Positions 24,370 through 37,688 of a DNA stretch of 64,000 nt are shown piece after piece. This DNA comes from Desmodus rotundus (Eukaryota > Chordata > Mammalia > Chiroptera > Phyllostomidae), in assembly GCF_022682495.2 (NCBI RefSeq), contig NC_071387.1, forward strand, positions 195,712,143 through 195,776,142, given 5' to 3'. The notes beneath the pieces are model-generated. The model saw nothing but the letters and a program-made list of their open reading frames with translations, had not been told where the DNA came from and did not search any database. How positions within the stretch are numbered: position 1 is the stretch's first letter; the number at the start of each line of letters is the position of its first letter. Made by a program: the position numbers and the translations under genes.

Positions 24370-25100
24370 ATAAATAGAACTTTACCACTCTCTTCAAGCT
24401 TCCTCGGCATCCAGAATTAAGAGCCTATATTGTTTCCCGTTATTTTTAAAATTAAGTAATCTGTAAAATGAACAGCATTATTTATCAGAAAATTTTAACC
24501 TCAGCAGGAGACACTTGAGGATGGTTTCAGTAGCTACTTCCCCAGAGAACAATTCCATGCAGATGTACAAGGCAACAAGTCATTCTGACAGCAGTTATGT
24601 CAGGGGCAAAAGTATTCACACATGAGCACTCATGGAATTTTCTTGGTCTTTGATTTAGAATACAGATTCTGAGTCTGACCAATGCTCACCTTTTGCAAGG
24701 CACTAAAATGAAATTTAGAAAAAGCTGAACACTAAAATTGTTCTAGAAAACCTCTAAAATACTTGGGAGGATAAAAAGTCAAGAACATACATGCACCTAT
24801 CGCTCTGGGCTGTAGCACTCATATTTTTAGGGGTTGGGAATATAGAAACTCTGAGACAGATGTCTCCTGTGATAGGTCAGAGAGATACTATAAAAGAGAA
24901 ATGGTGTTAAGTATGTTTCCTTGGTATGAGAAACAGAATCTTTTTACTGCCCCTTGAGAGCCTGCTGTCAAGATTTAATTTGATATTTAATTAATTTCCC
25001 CTCTATTGATTTTTTTTCTCTTGGTACCATTTATTTTCCTAGACAGGACAACTGACAACTGTAAGTTATTTGTGTTCACTGCTAATGGGCATTATGGTAG
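24370..25100. other. unassigned DNA
   Basis: No gene or repeat was recognised here. Confidence 0.45.
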
Positions 25101-25109
25101 TAATAACCA

Positions 25110-25452
25110 GAACAATGATGGTGCCTTTATACATTATTGTTTATTCTAGTATAATTGTCCCCACTTTTTCCTGTTTTGCCCACCTCCACCTAGTCTGCCT
25201 CTTAGCCCCTCATCACACCTTTGTCTGTGTCCATGGGCCTTGCATATATGTTCTTTGGCTAATCCCTTCACCTTCTTTTATCAAGTCCCCCATTCCCCCT
25301 CCCCTCTGGCAGCTGTCAGTCTGCTCCATGTATCTATGCCTTTGTTTCTATTTTATTTGTTAATTTATCTTGGTCATTAGATTGTACATATAAGTGAGAT
25401 CATATGGTATTTGTCTTCCACTGACCAGCTTATTTCACTTAGCATAACAGGC
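25110..25452 (-). mobile_element. short L1 3' end (3' UTR only)
   Basis: Reverse-complement L1 3' UTR with CACCTCCACC and CCCCCTCCCCTCTGGCAG, then TAAGTGAGATCATATGGTATT and CTTATTTCACTTAGCATAA from the ORF2 end. The 97-residue frame at 25070-25363 is antisense. The same 3' UTR type recurs at 63290-63540. Confidence 0.75.
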
Positions 25453-26291
25453 CTACCACTGTTATTATACCATAATTTCTATGGAAATACCTATATTTTA
25501 TAAGCTGTATTACCTGGCTTAAAGAGATCTGTGTTATTTATCATAAGTAAATACACTCAATAATAGATGTTAGTTACTATTTTCCTTTTTTAAAACAAAA
25601 TATCTTCTTTGTTTTTTAGTTATTTTATTTCTTAGGGGTCTGATATTGGTTTCGTTAGTCTTATATGCAGCTGAGTTACCAGTTTGTAGACGAATGATGC
25701 CCACTGTAATATTCAGACACACCTGACAAAACTAAATTAGGGTGAGAAACGTTCTTCCAAGATGTGGAAGTCAGTCCTCTTGTAGCAGGGATTGAGGGAG
25801 GAGCACTTTGCATGAAGAGGCAGTGGAGACTGTAAAAGTTAATTGATTAGCAGAGAGAGATCAGTCTGAAAACAGAAGCTGCCATCCCCAATCTTCTTGA
25901 GCTCAGACTAAAATAGCATCTGAATATTTGGCACTAAACAAATGAGTATGAAGAAATACATCTACATCTTAATCTGAATCTATAATACCAATGACATTGA
26001 AACATACGGTAACACCAGTGGTGATGATGGCAGCATTATTTGTAAGAAGGGCTGCTTTCATAGGTTTCAATAGCATCTTTGATTTAAAAATACTTTATTT
26101 GTGTCAGTAATGCAGGTTTAAAAATTATTAAGTGTGTAATCAAGCTCTCTTCATATATGTACATACAAGGAACATATATTACTCCTTAAAAAGCCTGCAT
26201 TATATATTACTTTAAATGTGAAAGATGTTTTTGTTCCTATTGGATCTCCTATTTTATTGATAATATTTATTTTCATCAGAAGGTTGTAAAG

Positions 26292-26505
26292 ATTTTATTT
26301 ATTTAATTTTAGAAAGAAGGGAAGTAAAGGAGAAAGAGAGGGAGAGAAACATTGACATGTGAGGGAACAATCAGTTGCCTCTAACATGACCCCAACTGGG
26401 GACCTGGCCTGCCACCCAGGTATGTGCCCCGACTGGGAATTGAACCAGAAACCTTTTGACTGGCAAGCCAACACTCAATGCACTGAGTCACACCAGCCAG
26501 AGATT
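26292..26505 (-). repeat. VES-type bat SINE
   Basis: On the minus strand this reads as a tRNA-derived SINE: the head (CTGGCTGGTGTGACTCAGTG), the A box in it, a B box seen as the complement of GGGAATTGAACCAG, then the GGGCCAGGTCCCC-like middle and a TCTCTCC-rich tail with an A-rich end at 26292. VES SINEs are known only from bats, which places the sequence. Confidence 0.85.
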
Positions 26506-26509
26506 CATT

Positions 26510-28300
26510 GGGAGGTTTTTTAAATAATTCTTATTTTAAGTGATAAGATCCCAGGTACCATAATAGGTCATCTTAAAAACATAAGAAAAATATTTTCATC
26601 AGAAGATACTAGAATCACATAAAATCACTGCTTAATTTGTACAAAGACTAAATACCATATGAATAAGAAAAAACTTGAGTAAGAGGCAAGCTTCATTAAG
26701 GTATTATTTCTTAGAATATGAATATCCAGAGTCTGTATGACAAATTTTTATTTTATTTAATTGATGGCACATTTTTTTCTATATTTAAAGAGCTGTAGAG
26801 TTCATGCTAACAACATTTATTTGAAATGTCTTACATAGTATTCTTATATATCCTGCTATAGTAGTTTCTCTTTAGCTGCTGTATAACCTCTGCCCTGGAT
26901 TAACAAAGCACACAAACATCCTCATTATATCCTTACTGCTTTAAATTTTTAGGAATTCTAAAATTAATACTTAAGTGATTATTTAACCCATAAAAGTAAA
27001 TTTATTATTTTATAAGACTCATTTTAGAAGCTATTAGCTATCACCTTATAATTAAACCTTTTTCCCATTCTTTCTATTTTATTTTTCTCTCCTTTCTAAA
27101 ACTACCTTCATAATTCTGTCATCCTTTTATTCACAAGAAAATATGTGGCATTTTTAAATATCAAGTAATGTGTTTATAGCTTTGCTAAACATCTCATCAC
27201 CAGTTTGTTGCAAGAGATTTATAAATCACATTTTCATTAAAACCAGAAAGAATCAACACCATATGTTGTGCTAAATCCTATGCAGCTGCTGCTACAGCAG
27301 CTTAATAATGTGGAAACTGGAAGGCATTCAGTACATTGTATGACATACAGGACTGTAACTTCTTTCAAATGTGATTTTTAATATTAAGATTAAAATCTAA
27401 GAACACATGGTAAAATAAAACAACTTAGAAGTGTTAACATTAATTTCATACCAAAAGACAGTTCTCTTTGAATCGGAAGCTAAATAAGTATCTATAACTG
27501 AAATTATAATACCCATGTACTCCTGAAATTGAAGTAGAAAAGCAGCCCCAAAGAGGAATGTTGTGCATTAATGCAGCTCCTCTAGTAATCTTAACTTTAT
27601 TGCAATGCACTGTTTGCCTAAATATCAATCTCGTTGGCATTTTTATTACAATTCTGCAAATGGAAAGAGAGTAAATGAACCATTTACTGCCTTTCCTTTC
27701 TAAGTATAATCATGTTTTTGTTTTCCATTCAATGATAGTCAACTTTTTCCCCCTCCAACATAAAGCATTCTCCATTGTTAATGACCAGTTATGGTAAAAG
27801 CTTAGTATTGTACCCCATGCTCATTTATACTATAATGTACAGAGTGCCAGAACCAGTTATTCATAAACTTTAGTTGAGAGGCTCAGAAATAATACCTTAT
27901 TGTAAAACTTTACATATTTTGAATAATGTTTATGGACCAACTACACATGAGACATAAACACTGCCCTACATATGCATCTTTAATTTATTGGGTTTAAAAT
28001 AACAAAACTGAAGGAGAAAAAATCGTTTTTAAAGCACTATAAAGCAAGACTTCGTAATGTTCTTTTTAAGTGTGCATCCTCCCTGAGAAATCACATGCTT
28101 CTCTTCCATTCAAAAGATACACCTCCTGGTGATTATGACTAATTTTCCTGTATTAATATAAATTTGCATTATTTCTGCATGTATCTTGACAAAAACAAAA
28201 TGAGTTCATGAGTTAATGTGAAAAAACAATACTTCCTTGTCATAGAAATATGCCAGGTGTCTATTTTCCTTCTAATATAATATAATAAGAACAATTTACA
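26510..28300. other. unassigned AT-rich DNA
   Basis: No gene or repeat was recognised. The minus-strand frame at 27446-27640 shows no features. Confidence 0.45.
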
Positions 28301-28309
28301 GATTAATAT

Positions 28310-30060
28310 TTCTAATGACTATGGACAAAGAATCTTCAAATATACTAGCAAAATGAATCCAACAACATATCAAAATAATTGCATATGACCAAATGGGTTT
28401 CAGCCAAAGAATACATTAAGAATTTGATGTATAAGAACTATCAATGTAACACACATTAATATTTCAATAGACACACAAAAAGCATTTGACAAAATTCAAC
28501 ACCTTTTATAATAAAAGTACTCAAAAAGCCAGGAATGTAAGTGAAGTTCCTCAACTTGTTCAAGAATGCATACTAAAACCAGCTCTACCCAAATCCATGG
28601 TGAAAGACCAAATACTTCTTCTCTAAGTTATGCATAGTATGAATTTTAAAATAGACTAAAAAGAAATACTATTCTTCAGGGAAATATTCAAAAATGCAAG
28701 AAGACTTATGGACAGAAAACTGCAAAATATTGTTGAAATAGGGGAAATGCAGATCAATGAAAAAACATCACAAATTCATGGGCATCCCTGTTATATGACA
28801 AAACTCAAACAGATCTATAGATTCAATGCGAACCCTATCGAAATTTAAGCTTTTATTTTTGGTTCAGAAATTGACAAGGTGCTTTGAAAATTCATGTGAA
28901 ATGCAAGAGGAACAGAATAGACAAATTATCTTTTTAAAAAAAGGATCAATGCTGGAAGATGCACATTCTTTGACTTCCAAACTTAAATCAAACCTACAGT
29001 AATCTAGACTTGTTGTGCCAACATAACTATATGCATACAGATCAACGGAATATGACTTAAACCTCAGAAATAAACATTGTTATTTATAGTCAACCCATGT
29101 TTGACAAAATGCCAAAATGATTCAATGGAGAAAAATATTCTTGTCATAAAACATAATGATAAACAGGATATTCACACACAATAAAGCCATTGGACAACTT
29201 CCTCACACCATTCACTGATATTAATCCAAACCTTATCATTGGTCTAACTTAAGAATTAAAGTATAAATCTTTTAGGGAAAAAAACACACAAATAAATCTT
29301 CACGGGCTTGAATGAGGCAACAGTTTCTTAGACATGCCGCAAAAAACTCAAACCACCACAGAAATAGGAGATATATTTTACTTCACAAAAAATTAATAAT
29401 TGTGCTGGAAAGGACACCATCAAGAAAGTGAAAATACAGTGTATAATATTTAAAAATCATATATCTGATTAGAGATACATACAAGACTACATAGAGAAGT
29501 ATCACAACTCAATTACAAAAGATCGCCAAAGTTAAAATTGGACAAAGAATCATGAAAAGATTCTCACCACCATAAACCATCGTAGAAATACAAATAAAAA
29601 TCACAGTGAGATACTACTTAATACCCAGTGGGATGGCCAAAATCAAAAGGACAGATTATAACAAAATGTTACCAAGAATTTTGAGAAATTGGTGGTAGGA
29701 ATGAAAAATGGTTTGACTGTTTCTCAAAATATTAAACATAGAGTTACCATATAATCCAGAAATGCAAATCCTAGGTAATTTTTTCATAGGTTTATGCCTA
29801 TGGATAGTAAAAAAAAATGTATGTATACCAAAATTTATACTCACATTTTCATAGCAGCATGGTTTATAACTGCTATGAAATGTTATTAATTAATAAAATG
29901 GAATTCAGTACTGATGCATGCTAGTATAGAGAGCTGTGAAAAATTTAAACTAGATGAAAAGAGATACAATGTCACATTTATATGATATAATTACATTGCT
30001 GATCCACAAAAGTCACATATTAAAAATATTCAAATGTGTAGAAATCAAACAATTCACCTC
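28310..30060 (+). mobile_element. old L1 ORF2 to 3' end, many deletions
   Basis: Plus-strand landmarks run in order: TATACTAGCAAAATGAATCC (28340), AAAAAGCATTTGACAAAATT (28477), GGTGAAAGACCAAATACTTC, then after gaps the AATGGGACTTTG-equivalent, GAGATACTACTTAATACCCA (29608) and GTTACCATATAATCCAGA. Large internal deletions and dense stops show an old L1M-type copy. Confidence 0.7.
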
Positions 30061-32930
30061 TAAATAATATTTTAAACAAAACCTAAAGAAAATAGATAAT
30101 ATTGTAATTGAGTAAAAGTGAAAACACAATATATGCAAATTTGTTCAGTACAACAAAAGCTGTCTTGACAAGTATGACTTTCTGTGCTCATGTTGGGGGC
30201 AAAAGGTATGAAAACAATGATGTAATCCTTTCTCTTCTGATTCTAGGAAAATGAAAACAAAATCAAAACCAAGTAAATTAGAAGAAATAATAAAAGAGTT
30301 GGAATTAAACCAGTTGTATTTTATTTATAACATCAAAAACAGAAAATGCAGTAAGACACACGTCTATGAAATCAGATAGGTCTTATTAAGTCGATTTCTG
30401 TAACAGATGATTCACACAATTCACAACCTCTTCGTTTTTGTTCCTCTACCTCTGATGTTTCACCTTCTTTGAAAGTCTTACCTAAGTAGGTCAGCCCCAC
30501 CAGAGAATCTTTCCATTAATGCACAGTTTGTTGGCAAACTAATCACAACAGTGGTACCCTGTCGTATTCATGGACTGAACCCACACTGGAGGGAAGGAGA
30601 CCAGCCCAGGGACAGGGGACTTGGGGGATGTCTTGGAATCTTCCCTACCCCAGGATTCAAATACAGCGTTAACTACCATGATTGGTTTTTTATTTATTTT
30701 TGTGCTGTCTCCATAATACACATCAATCATTATTGCAAATATGCTTAAAGCATCAAAAACGTGTTATTGTTTTGGGGCTATACCAATTTTCTTAAATACT
30801 TTAGTCTATAAGCCTGCCTGTCCTTACTTCTAGCTGCAGCTCCCAAAGGAAATCACTGACCTGATTTCTGACGATATAGATTAGCTCACTCAGACAATTT
30901 TGAAAATAAGTTTAATTCCTCCAAAATTGGCATTTCATTATCCTCTCACAAAGCATAACAACAATAACAAAAATAAACGTCTTTTTTATTTCTAAAGCAA
31001 TTGCATTTACCAGCTGTGTTTCACCTACGTGTTCCAGCACCAGGTCTCGCCCCTGTTTTAGTGTCTGTTTTAGTGTTTGCTGTGTTTAGTGTTTAGTGTT
31101 TAGATAGGATGTGGAACGCCATTGTTGTGGCTTGATTGTTTTCCTGCCGTGGTTGGCAACAACTTTCTGCTGATTTAGAAAAACTGACATATCTAGTCTC
31201 TAGTACCATTTACACGTTTACAGATTTGATAATCTTATGTTGTAAGAAATATTATTTGTTCTTGAGCTTCCATCTTTTTATCCCTTAGCAAGTTTCAGCC
31301 TTTATTTCATATTTTCAGAGGGTCAGTATTACTAATTTACCAGTTGTTAATATGTTCATTTGACTCCTGTAAATTCATCTTGGATAATAAACATAAGAAA
31401 GATCACTCCTTCAGAGGAAAGGGAGTAAGAAAGAGAGTATATTTGTAAACTTGAAGAAGAGTAAGAAGTTGCAAAATAGGGAATATTAGAAGGGGAAAAA
31501 GTCTATATGTCCTGAAATATTCAGTTGTGATTGGGAGTTATTAATGGCATTCTATTTTATGTATCAGTTAATTTAATCAGTTAATCAGTTATGAATACAA
31601 TGCATAATTTTTTTATATTCTTAAATACCCTGGTGACTCACTGATTTTATCAGAACTCAACATTTATATTAGTATTCCTAAATTAAAGCTTCAAAATTAT
31701 GTTATTTGTATTAAAAATGAGTCTTTTTGTTGTGTTGATGGTTATGTAAAAGGCCTTACAACATAAAAAAATAGGATGTGTATTAGTAAGAACATAAATT
31801 TGATCATGTGAAGTTATTATAGTGTACAAAGTTATATCACATATAAAACTGCCAAAATTTATAGTTTATAATTTTTATATTTATGATTTTTATTCATTTC
31901 TTCTTTTTTCATGTTCTATTTTATTAGTTTATGATATTTCACTATTCTCTTCTTAACTTTTCTTTCTTTTTCAATATTTTTGGACAATGCCATTATTGCA
32001 AATGTTCATTTAGGTCTTACAGTCTATTTGTCCATCAAACTTTACAACTTCTCAGAAGATTGAATGAAGCTTCTGTTTCAACTTTATCAAGGGTCAAACA
32101 CTCACTGTTTTCTTCAGTCCCTCAGGGAGTCGCCTGTAAGAGCACCATCCAACATGCCCTGCGAGCATATCCGTCTCAGACTGGATTTCCCGACCCTCAG
32201 CCAGATGTAGCTTCTCACCCAGCGGCTGCCCTGCTTTCCTACCCAACTCATACTGCACTCTCTACTTTGCATTTCACTAACACTCGCTGACAGTGATAGG
32301 AAAATAAAAAGTAAGTACAAGGGGATCCTGGTTTTGTGGCAAGAATGTACCCTACTTCCACCAGATGACAGATGATCCACTTGGAGCAGATAGAGAGCAG
32401 AAGAGTTCTTGTGGGACCGCCCTCTCTTCTTGTACTTGATTATGTAAGGGGTTTCTAATTGTTAACTTAAACCTAAGGCCATGGCGGCAAACCTGTGCAA
32501 GAAGTAATAACTGCCCATGTCTCAAAAAATACATTGGTTAAACAGAAACTGGAATGGTTAATGCATTTGCAAACTTAAAACATCAAAAGGGAAGAGAGGT
32601 TTACTTTCAACTGTGCGTGTATCATTTTGAAGCAGAGTAAAAGTCTACGAGGTACTCTATTTAAATTATCAGAGTTCCTACAGAGTTTGCCTACATACTT
32701 CCTCTTCTGAATTATATCTTGCCTCTGGTCCCTACAGAAATCCTGTAATTTAGATCATTTCATCACAACTGGTTTTTATAACCTGCACTGTCATATCTAT
32801 CAGATTTATAATACAGAAACAGATCTTTAAACAAGTGTCATTGTGTTAAAATGGATACTAGCCATGTGAAATTTCCCCTAATTTCCAGGTCACCATGCAT
32901 CACACAGTAGTCAAGATTGTAAAGAAAATG
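30061..32930. other. unassigned DNA
   Basis: No gene was recognised. A short tandem GTGTTTA repeat (three units, 31083-31103) is present. At 32100-32290 the GC content and CpG number rise, and a 119-residue plus frame (31931-32290) covers it, but it shows no domain and ends without context. Overlapping frames at 30539-30748 on both strands are chance. Confidence 0.4.
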
Positions 32931-32934
32931 CTAA

Positions 32935-33075
32935 CTAGATGTATTATGGAGATTGTTTTGCAATATATTCAAATATTTAAGCATTATATTGCACATCTGA
33001 AACTAATATAATGTTGGATGTCAAGTATACCTCAATAATAAGGAGGAATTAATAAAAATTTTCACAAAAAAAGAT
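32935..33075 (+). mobile_element. old L1 3' end fragment
   Basis: GCACATCTGAAACTAATATA and GTCAAGTATACCTCAATAAT are the end of an L1M 3' UTR, followed by an A-rich tail at 33060. A parallel fragment lies at 63705-63805. Confidence 0.6.
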
Positions 33076-33079
33076 TGTA

Positions 33080-34580
33080 AAGAGAGTATCAAAGTGGGAG
33101 ATTATTTAAGCATAAAAATTTGGAATTCGGAAGTAAATTCTGAGGTAGTTTGGAGTAAAATATATGATTTGAGCTAGCTGAGCATTTCTGAGAGAGGTGC
33201 CCATGTCAGGCATAAAATGAAGAAAGACACAGTTGCCATTATGAGTAAAGTGTGTCTGTGTGTTTATGCATATTTGTGTGTAGAGAGAGGTGCAAAGGGG
33301 AAATGTAGCAAAAATGACTTAACTAGAGGTGTTGGTTTGCATAGCTAAGAAATAAGCATGACCCTAAAAAAATTCCTTCTGCCAGTTACAGAAGTCTTAG
33401 ATGCTCAAGGGATTTAATTCAATTACCAAGGCACTGCAAAGTAACGGTATTTTGTAGAATGAACTAATGCAGGGACAGGGCTCAGGGCAGAACCAGCTGA
33501 AGCTACTGGGAGTAGGAGAACATTGTGGAAGGAATTAAACCCTTCAAGTGTGGGGAGAGGGCACACTGGGCAGGTTATACAGACATAAAAGAAACACACA
33601 GGGAGAGAAGACTCCAGAACAGTAGGAAGAGAACTGTTATGAAGATTATGCACGTGGTTGGGAGAAAATTCACGTGTAAATATTTTGAATATAGTGAAGG
33701 TAGCTTTAAATGCATAACAAGCAAAGGAAAAAGGGCCCTGATTGTAAATACGAGGGTTGTTATCTCGAAGGTAATAGTTGAAGGAATACAAGTAGATGAG
33801 CAATATGGGAGAAGCTTTCGGTGAGAAGAATGGACTCCTGAGCTTACACTATTCTTTGGACAGCACTCTCAGGAAAAAAAGACATACTACTCAACAAAAA
33901 CTTGCTTACTAGTGAGAAACCTGTGCCCCAAGAGCCTGCACTAAAGAAAATAAATGGTTTGAACACTTTTACTACTTGCCCACCATCTGTTATTAATTGC
34001 ACTGACTGAGTGAGTGACTGTGCAGCTGCTATAAAGTGAACTAAATTTCAGGAATTAAAAATATATGGCAATCACTGAGACAAAAGCAAAGTTGGCAATG
34101 GAATGAAATCCATAGAAAAGCATGCATTTGAAATTTCACTTACTTCTTCAGTTGAAATTATTTTTCATACTTGCAGCAAATTCTTTCAACTATATTTATA
34201 ATGCAAGAAAACAAAACTGGAAAGATATAAGTCAAAAATTTCAGAGTCTGGAAACTTTCTGTTTTATAAGTTTCTAGAACTGTTTGATTAAGACTATCTG
34301 TCAGAATCTAGAAATTATAATAATTTCATTTTTGTTCTCATTTAATAAATAATATTAGTGTCTTTTTTTAGTGAAAACTTTAGAGGATTTACTAATTATT
34401 AAGAAGTATTTAATGGCCACCAACTAGTAAATCTATAATTATGGCTAATTCAAGGTAGATAATCTATTAACAGACTTAGCTTTACAGGTTAAATCATATA
34501 TAAGATAAATAAAGAAAACAAGAAATTTGATCAATTTGTTATTTCTGAATGAAATACATCAGTAACTTGTCTTAATATTA
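33080..34580. other. unassigned DNA
   Basis: Two overlapping frames lie on opposite strands (33423-33803 minus, 126 residues; 33525-33824 plus, 99 residues). The plus one has KPFKCGERAHWAG and GRKFTCKYF, vaguely like eroded C2H2 zinc-finger text, but the spacing of C and H is wrong and I do not call it. Confidence 0.35.
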
Positions 34581-34584
34581 ATGC

Positions 34585-34764
34585 AAAAATGTGTAGGAAA
34601 TGTAGAAGCCAAAGAACTTATAAGTATGACCCATGGACATGAACTATAGGGGGTGAATGTGGGAGGAAGGGGGTGGGCAGGATGGAGTGGAGTGAGGGGG
34701 GAGGAAATGGGACAACTGTAATAGCATAATCAATAAATATATTTAAAAAAGAAAAAAATGTGTA
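34585..34764 (+). mobile_element. short 5'-truncated L1/half-L1 tail with target duplication
   Basis: About 155 bp of 3' UTR (GACCCATGGACATGAAC, then GACAACTGTAATAGCATAA and ATAAATATATTTAAAAAA) is flanked by AAAAATGTGTA at 34585-34595 and 34754-34764. It is very similar to the 3' end of the half-L1 at 37689-39605, so both belong to one young lineage. The minus frame at 34618-34812 is antisense. Confidence 0.8.
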
Positions 34765-34769
34765 TTGTA

Positions 34770-36260
34770 TAAAATTTTGAAAACAGTCTCGTAAGTGCAC
34801 ATGAAAATTCACTCTGTTACTACTTCAAATAGGCAAATACAAAAATGGTAAAGAATCATTTACATAATGGACAAATGTAAATTCATTTCTAGTTGTAGAG
34901 AGAAGCTCCCTGCTGTCTTGATTATATTATGCTTTCCTGCTGCTACATGAACTCACACAAAAGTGAAAAAAATTAACATTGTGCAATTATGGGTTTGGAG
35001 CAAAGGAACAGCAGTGTGATGTTCCATTGATTTCTTCACCCCTAAAATCTCAGCTCATGAATTATCCCTGCTACAGATATTTGACACATAAAATCATCTG
35101 CTTGAAAGATAAACTATATGGAATGGCATATATGAGAATCCAGCTTTAACTGCTAACTTTAAAGAATTTGAGATAAAGGAAATTACATTTTATTGTGGTT
35201 GCTCATGATTGTTTGTTCAATGAGTTGTCACAGAATCCAATTTCCACATTACCCATTTTCTGTGTAACAAATTGATTCTTTCCACATTATCCATTTTCTG
35301 TGTAACAAATTGATTCTTTTGTTTCACTTATGGTGAAGTGATATTTCTACAGTCTTCTTAACTTATTATGAAAAGTATTTCCTAAATCACCAGTCTTATG
35401 GAGGATGAAACTTGTCTGTTTACATAAATAGTACTTGCTCGGTTTTAATTAGTGCCTTTGCAAGCTGACAGTATGAGAAATATATTTCTAGTGATATTTA
35501 TTTTATAACACTATTGTGTCTCATATGAATGAAATGGAAAATGACATTAATAAAAGTTAAGAGATAAACACAAATACAGTATGATAGAGACAATCCAAAG
35601 AAACTTAGTGTTCTAGACTTACTTTGCTAATGAATATATAAATAAAATTGTAACTTCCTTCATCCCCTATTTGTGAGTGGAAACTATACCAGTGTAGTGG
35701 TTATAAGCTATGTCTACCTACTCTGACATTTGACTCACATATAAGAAGTTTGATCTCTGGTAAGTTTCTTGCTCTTTTGGTGACTCAAATTTCTCACTGA
35801 ACAGAGGGAACAATAGTTCTTACCTCATTTATTGTAGTGATAATTCAATGATAATTCAGCAAAAGCACTGCAACAATATGTGGAATAAGATGAAGTATCG
35901 ATTCACGGTGAGAATCACCATCATTGTTTATATTATCACAACTGCCAGTATTGTTGTTGGTTTTATTATTATAAATATGTATTTTTAATTTCCATGAGAA
36001 TTTTGTCATTGCTGAGAAATTGTGTTTACAGATCAATCTGAAACTGCCCAAATTGAGACTTATTCTTTGCAATTGCTGCACTAATGTCGAAAAGTGTCTT
36101 TTGCATTACTCTGAAATTGTCAATAACAACTTCAATTGAACACAGTAAACAATTACTTAAGATTTCAACATAGAGAAGGAAATCATAACCCAAAACAACA
36201 AATTACTAAACTGTGGAGTCTCTGGCATCATTATCTTCCTCAATTTATCCACATAACCCA
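34770..36260. other. unassigned DNA with a recent tandem duplication
   Basis: No gene or repeat family was recognised. It holds a 38-bp direct tandem duplication, described separately. Confidence 0.45.
35242..35317. repeat. 38-bp tandem duplication (2 units, one mismatch)
   Basis: The unit from TTCCACATTA to AATTGATTCT at 35242-35279 is repeated at 35280-35317 with one C/T change. The near identity points to a recent slippage or duplication. Confidence 0.95.
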
Positions 36261-36266
36261 ATCACC

Positions 36267-37007
36267 TGTAAATCCATTATAGCCTTTAGCTTCTGATACA
36301 GAGAGATCTGATCAGATCACTGGGGAGGGGAAGGCAGAGGCACAGGACACAGGTTGCCTGGGGCAATGGTAAACAGCCTAGGACTGGGCTGGCTGAGAAA
36401 ATGAACTCTGCCCTCCAGAGCACATGGGATTATGGGCCAACAGATTTAACATAAAAGGAGGTCAGAGACTGGCTCTCTGGCTCTCTTCCTTCAGGATGTC
36501 TAGATGATAGTGCTGGGGCTCCTTGTATTCCCAAGGGATGGTACTTTGGATGGGAGAAGAAACAGCGGGTGCAGCCTAGGATTGGCTGGTCTGTCAGGGG
36601 GTGGCAGGGTTATTCTTTGGGTGTTCCAAAGGGGATGAGCTCTGAGGCAGAAGCCCACCATTCCTCCAAAATTGTGTAGCTTTTGTACCTTATGTTGTTT
36701 TAGTTTATATACTAATCTTATAGAAATAAGATAATTAAAAACTAACATAGGGAATGTTAGAGGAACCCAGGAGTTAAAGATTTTAGCCATAATTGATAGC
36801 TTAAGTGATTAAAGATATAACTAAAGAGTTAAAGAGTCTAGCCTTAATTGTTAGGCTTAAGTGACTAATGTGTATGGAAAGTTGTTATTTCAAAATTGTG
36901 TAGCTTTTGAATAAAGACTCCTTTCCTTTATCACCAAACTTTCACCTCCAGAATTTTCCCTAGAGGGTGGCAGCCGACAGCAGGACCCCACTTGCTGTTC
37001 AGTAACA
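36267..37007 (+). mobile_element. probable class I-like ERV solo LTR
   Basis: The block has LTR signs: a TATA-like CATAAAAGG (near 36452), AATAAA at 36910-36915, a CT-rich region after it, and an end GTTCAGTAACA. If it runs TGTAAATCC...AGTAACA, then CACC flanks both ends (36263-36266 and 37008-37011), a 4-bp duplication as made by class I ERVs. The ends were found by looking for such a match, so they are tentative. Two internal direct repeats are described below. No viral genes adjoin it. The minus frame at 36500-36790 is not a gene. Confidence 0.45.
36771..36872. repeat. 55-bp imperfect tandem repeat inside the LTR
   Basis: A unit starting GAGTTAAAGA and containing TAATTG and GCTTAAGTGA begins at 36771 and again at 36826. 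In addition a 19-bp word starting CAAAATTGTG and ending GCTTTTG occurs identically at 36667-36685 and 36891-36909. Confidence 0.75.
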
Positions 37008-37163
37008 CACCTACATCTACCTGTTAATCCTTATTTTAGTTTACCCTGAGTTCTAGAGTTCTACTCTTACAGAGACAAGAACACAGATAAAATCCCTTTA
37101 GATGAAGGTGAATTTAATATTTCAATTCTGACCATTTACCATTTGTCCATTTACTTTAAAAAG

Positions 37164-37388
37164 TGGAAATCAGCCCTGACTGGTGTGGCTCAGTGGATTG
37201 AGTGCCAGCCTGTGAAACAAAGGGTCACCTGTTCAATTCCCAATCAGGATACATGCCTGGGTTGTGGGCCAGGTCCCCAGTAGGGGGTGCATGAAAGGCA
37301 ACCACCCATTGATGTTTCTCTCCCTCTCTTTCTTCCTCCCTTCCTCTCTCTCTAAAAATAAATCAAATCTTTAATAAAATGGAAATCA
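37164..37388 (+). repeat. VES-type bat SINE with 9-bp target duplication
   Basis: The element proper is 37173-37379. It starts GCCCTGACTGGTGTGGCTCA (RNA polymerase III A box TGGCTCAGTGG), has a B box GTTCAATTCCC, the GGGCCAGGTCCCCAG middle, a TCTCTCC-rich region and an A-rich end. TGGAAATCA flanks it at 37164-37172 and 37380-37388. It is the best preserved of the three VES copies. Confidence 0.9.
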
Positions 37389-37672
37389 AAGCCAATGAAC
37401 TAAAAACTCTATATGTATGGAGGTGTGTGTGTGTTGGAGGATGGGGGCTGGCCAGGAAACAGGCTTTATAGGGGAAGGACACAGCACAGCTGGGTGCCCT
37501 GGAGGAGGAGGCTACCAACATTTTGTTCCCACCTCTTTCATCTTTGTATTCCCTCTTTGAAGTACTTAACCTGCTCCAAAAACATTTTTACTCCAAGAGA
37601 AATTCTACAAATTTCCTAAGACTTGTTCACATTAATTTTAATGTTTTTCTTTAATTTAATACATTTAAAGTA

Positions 37673-37688
37673 TTCTTTGCATAATTCA
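37673..37688. repeat. target-site duplication of the half-L1, left copy
   Basis: TTCTTTGCATAATTCA is found here and again at 39611-39626 with no change. With the next five bases upstream (one mismatch) the duplication is about 21 bp. The sequence before it, ACATTTAAAG, fits an L1 endonuclease nick on the other strand. Confidence 0.95.

Noticed and set aside
31931..32290. 119-residue ORF as a novel gene
   Set aside because: The first half is AT-driven low-complexity text, no domain is seen, and there is no promoter or splice context.
33525..33824. Zinc-finger pseudogene
   Set aside because: A few words resemble C2H2 finger text, but Cys and His spacing is wrong and no repeat unit of 28 residues occurs.
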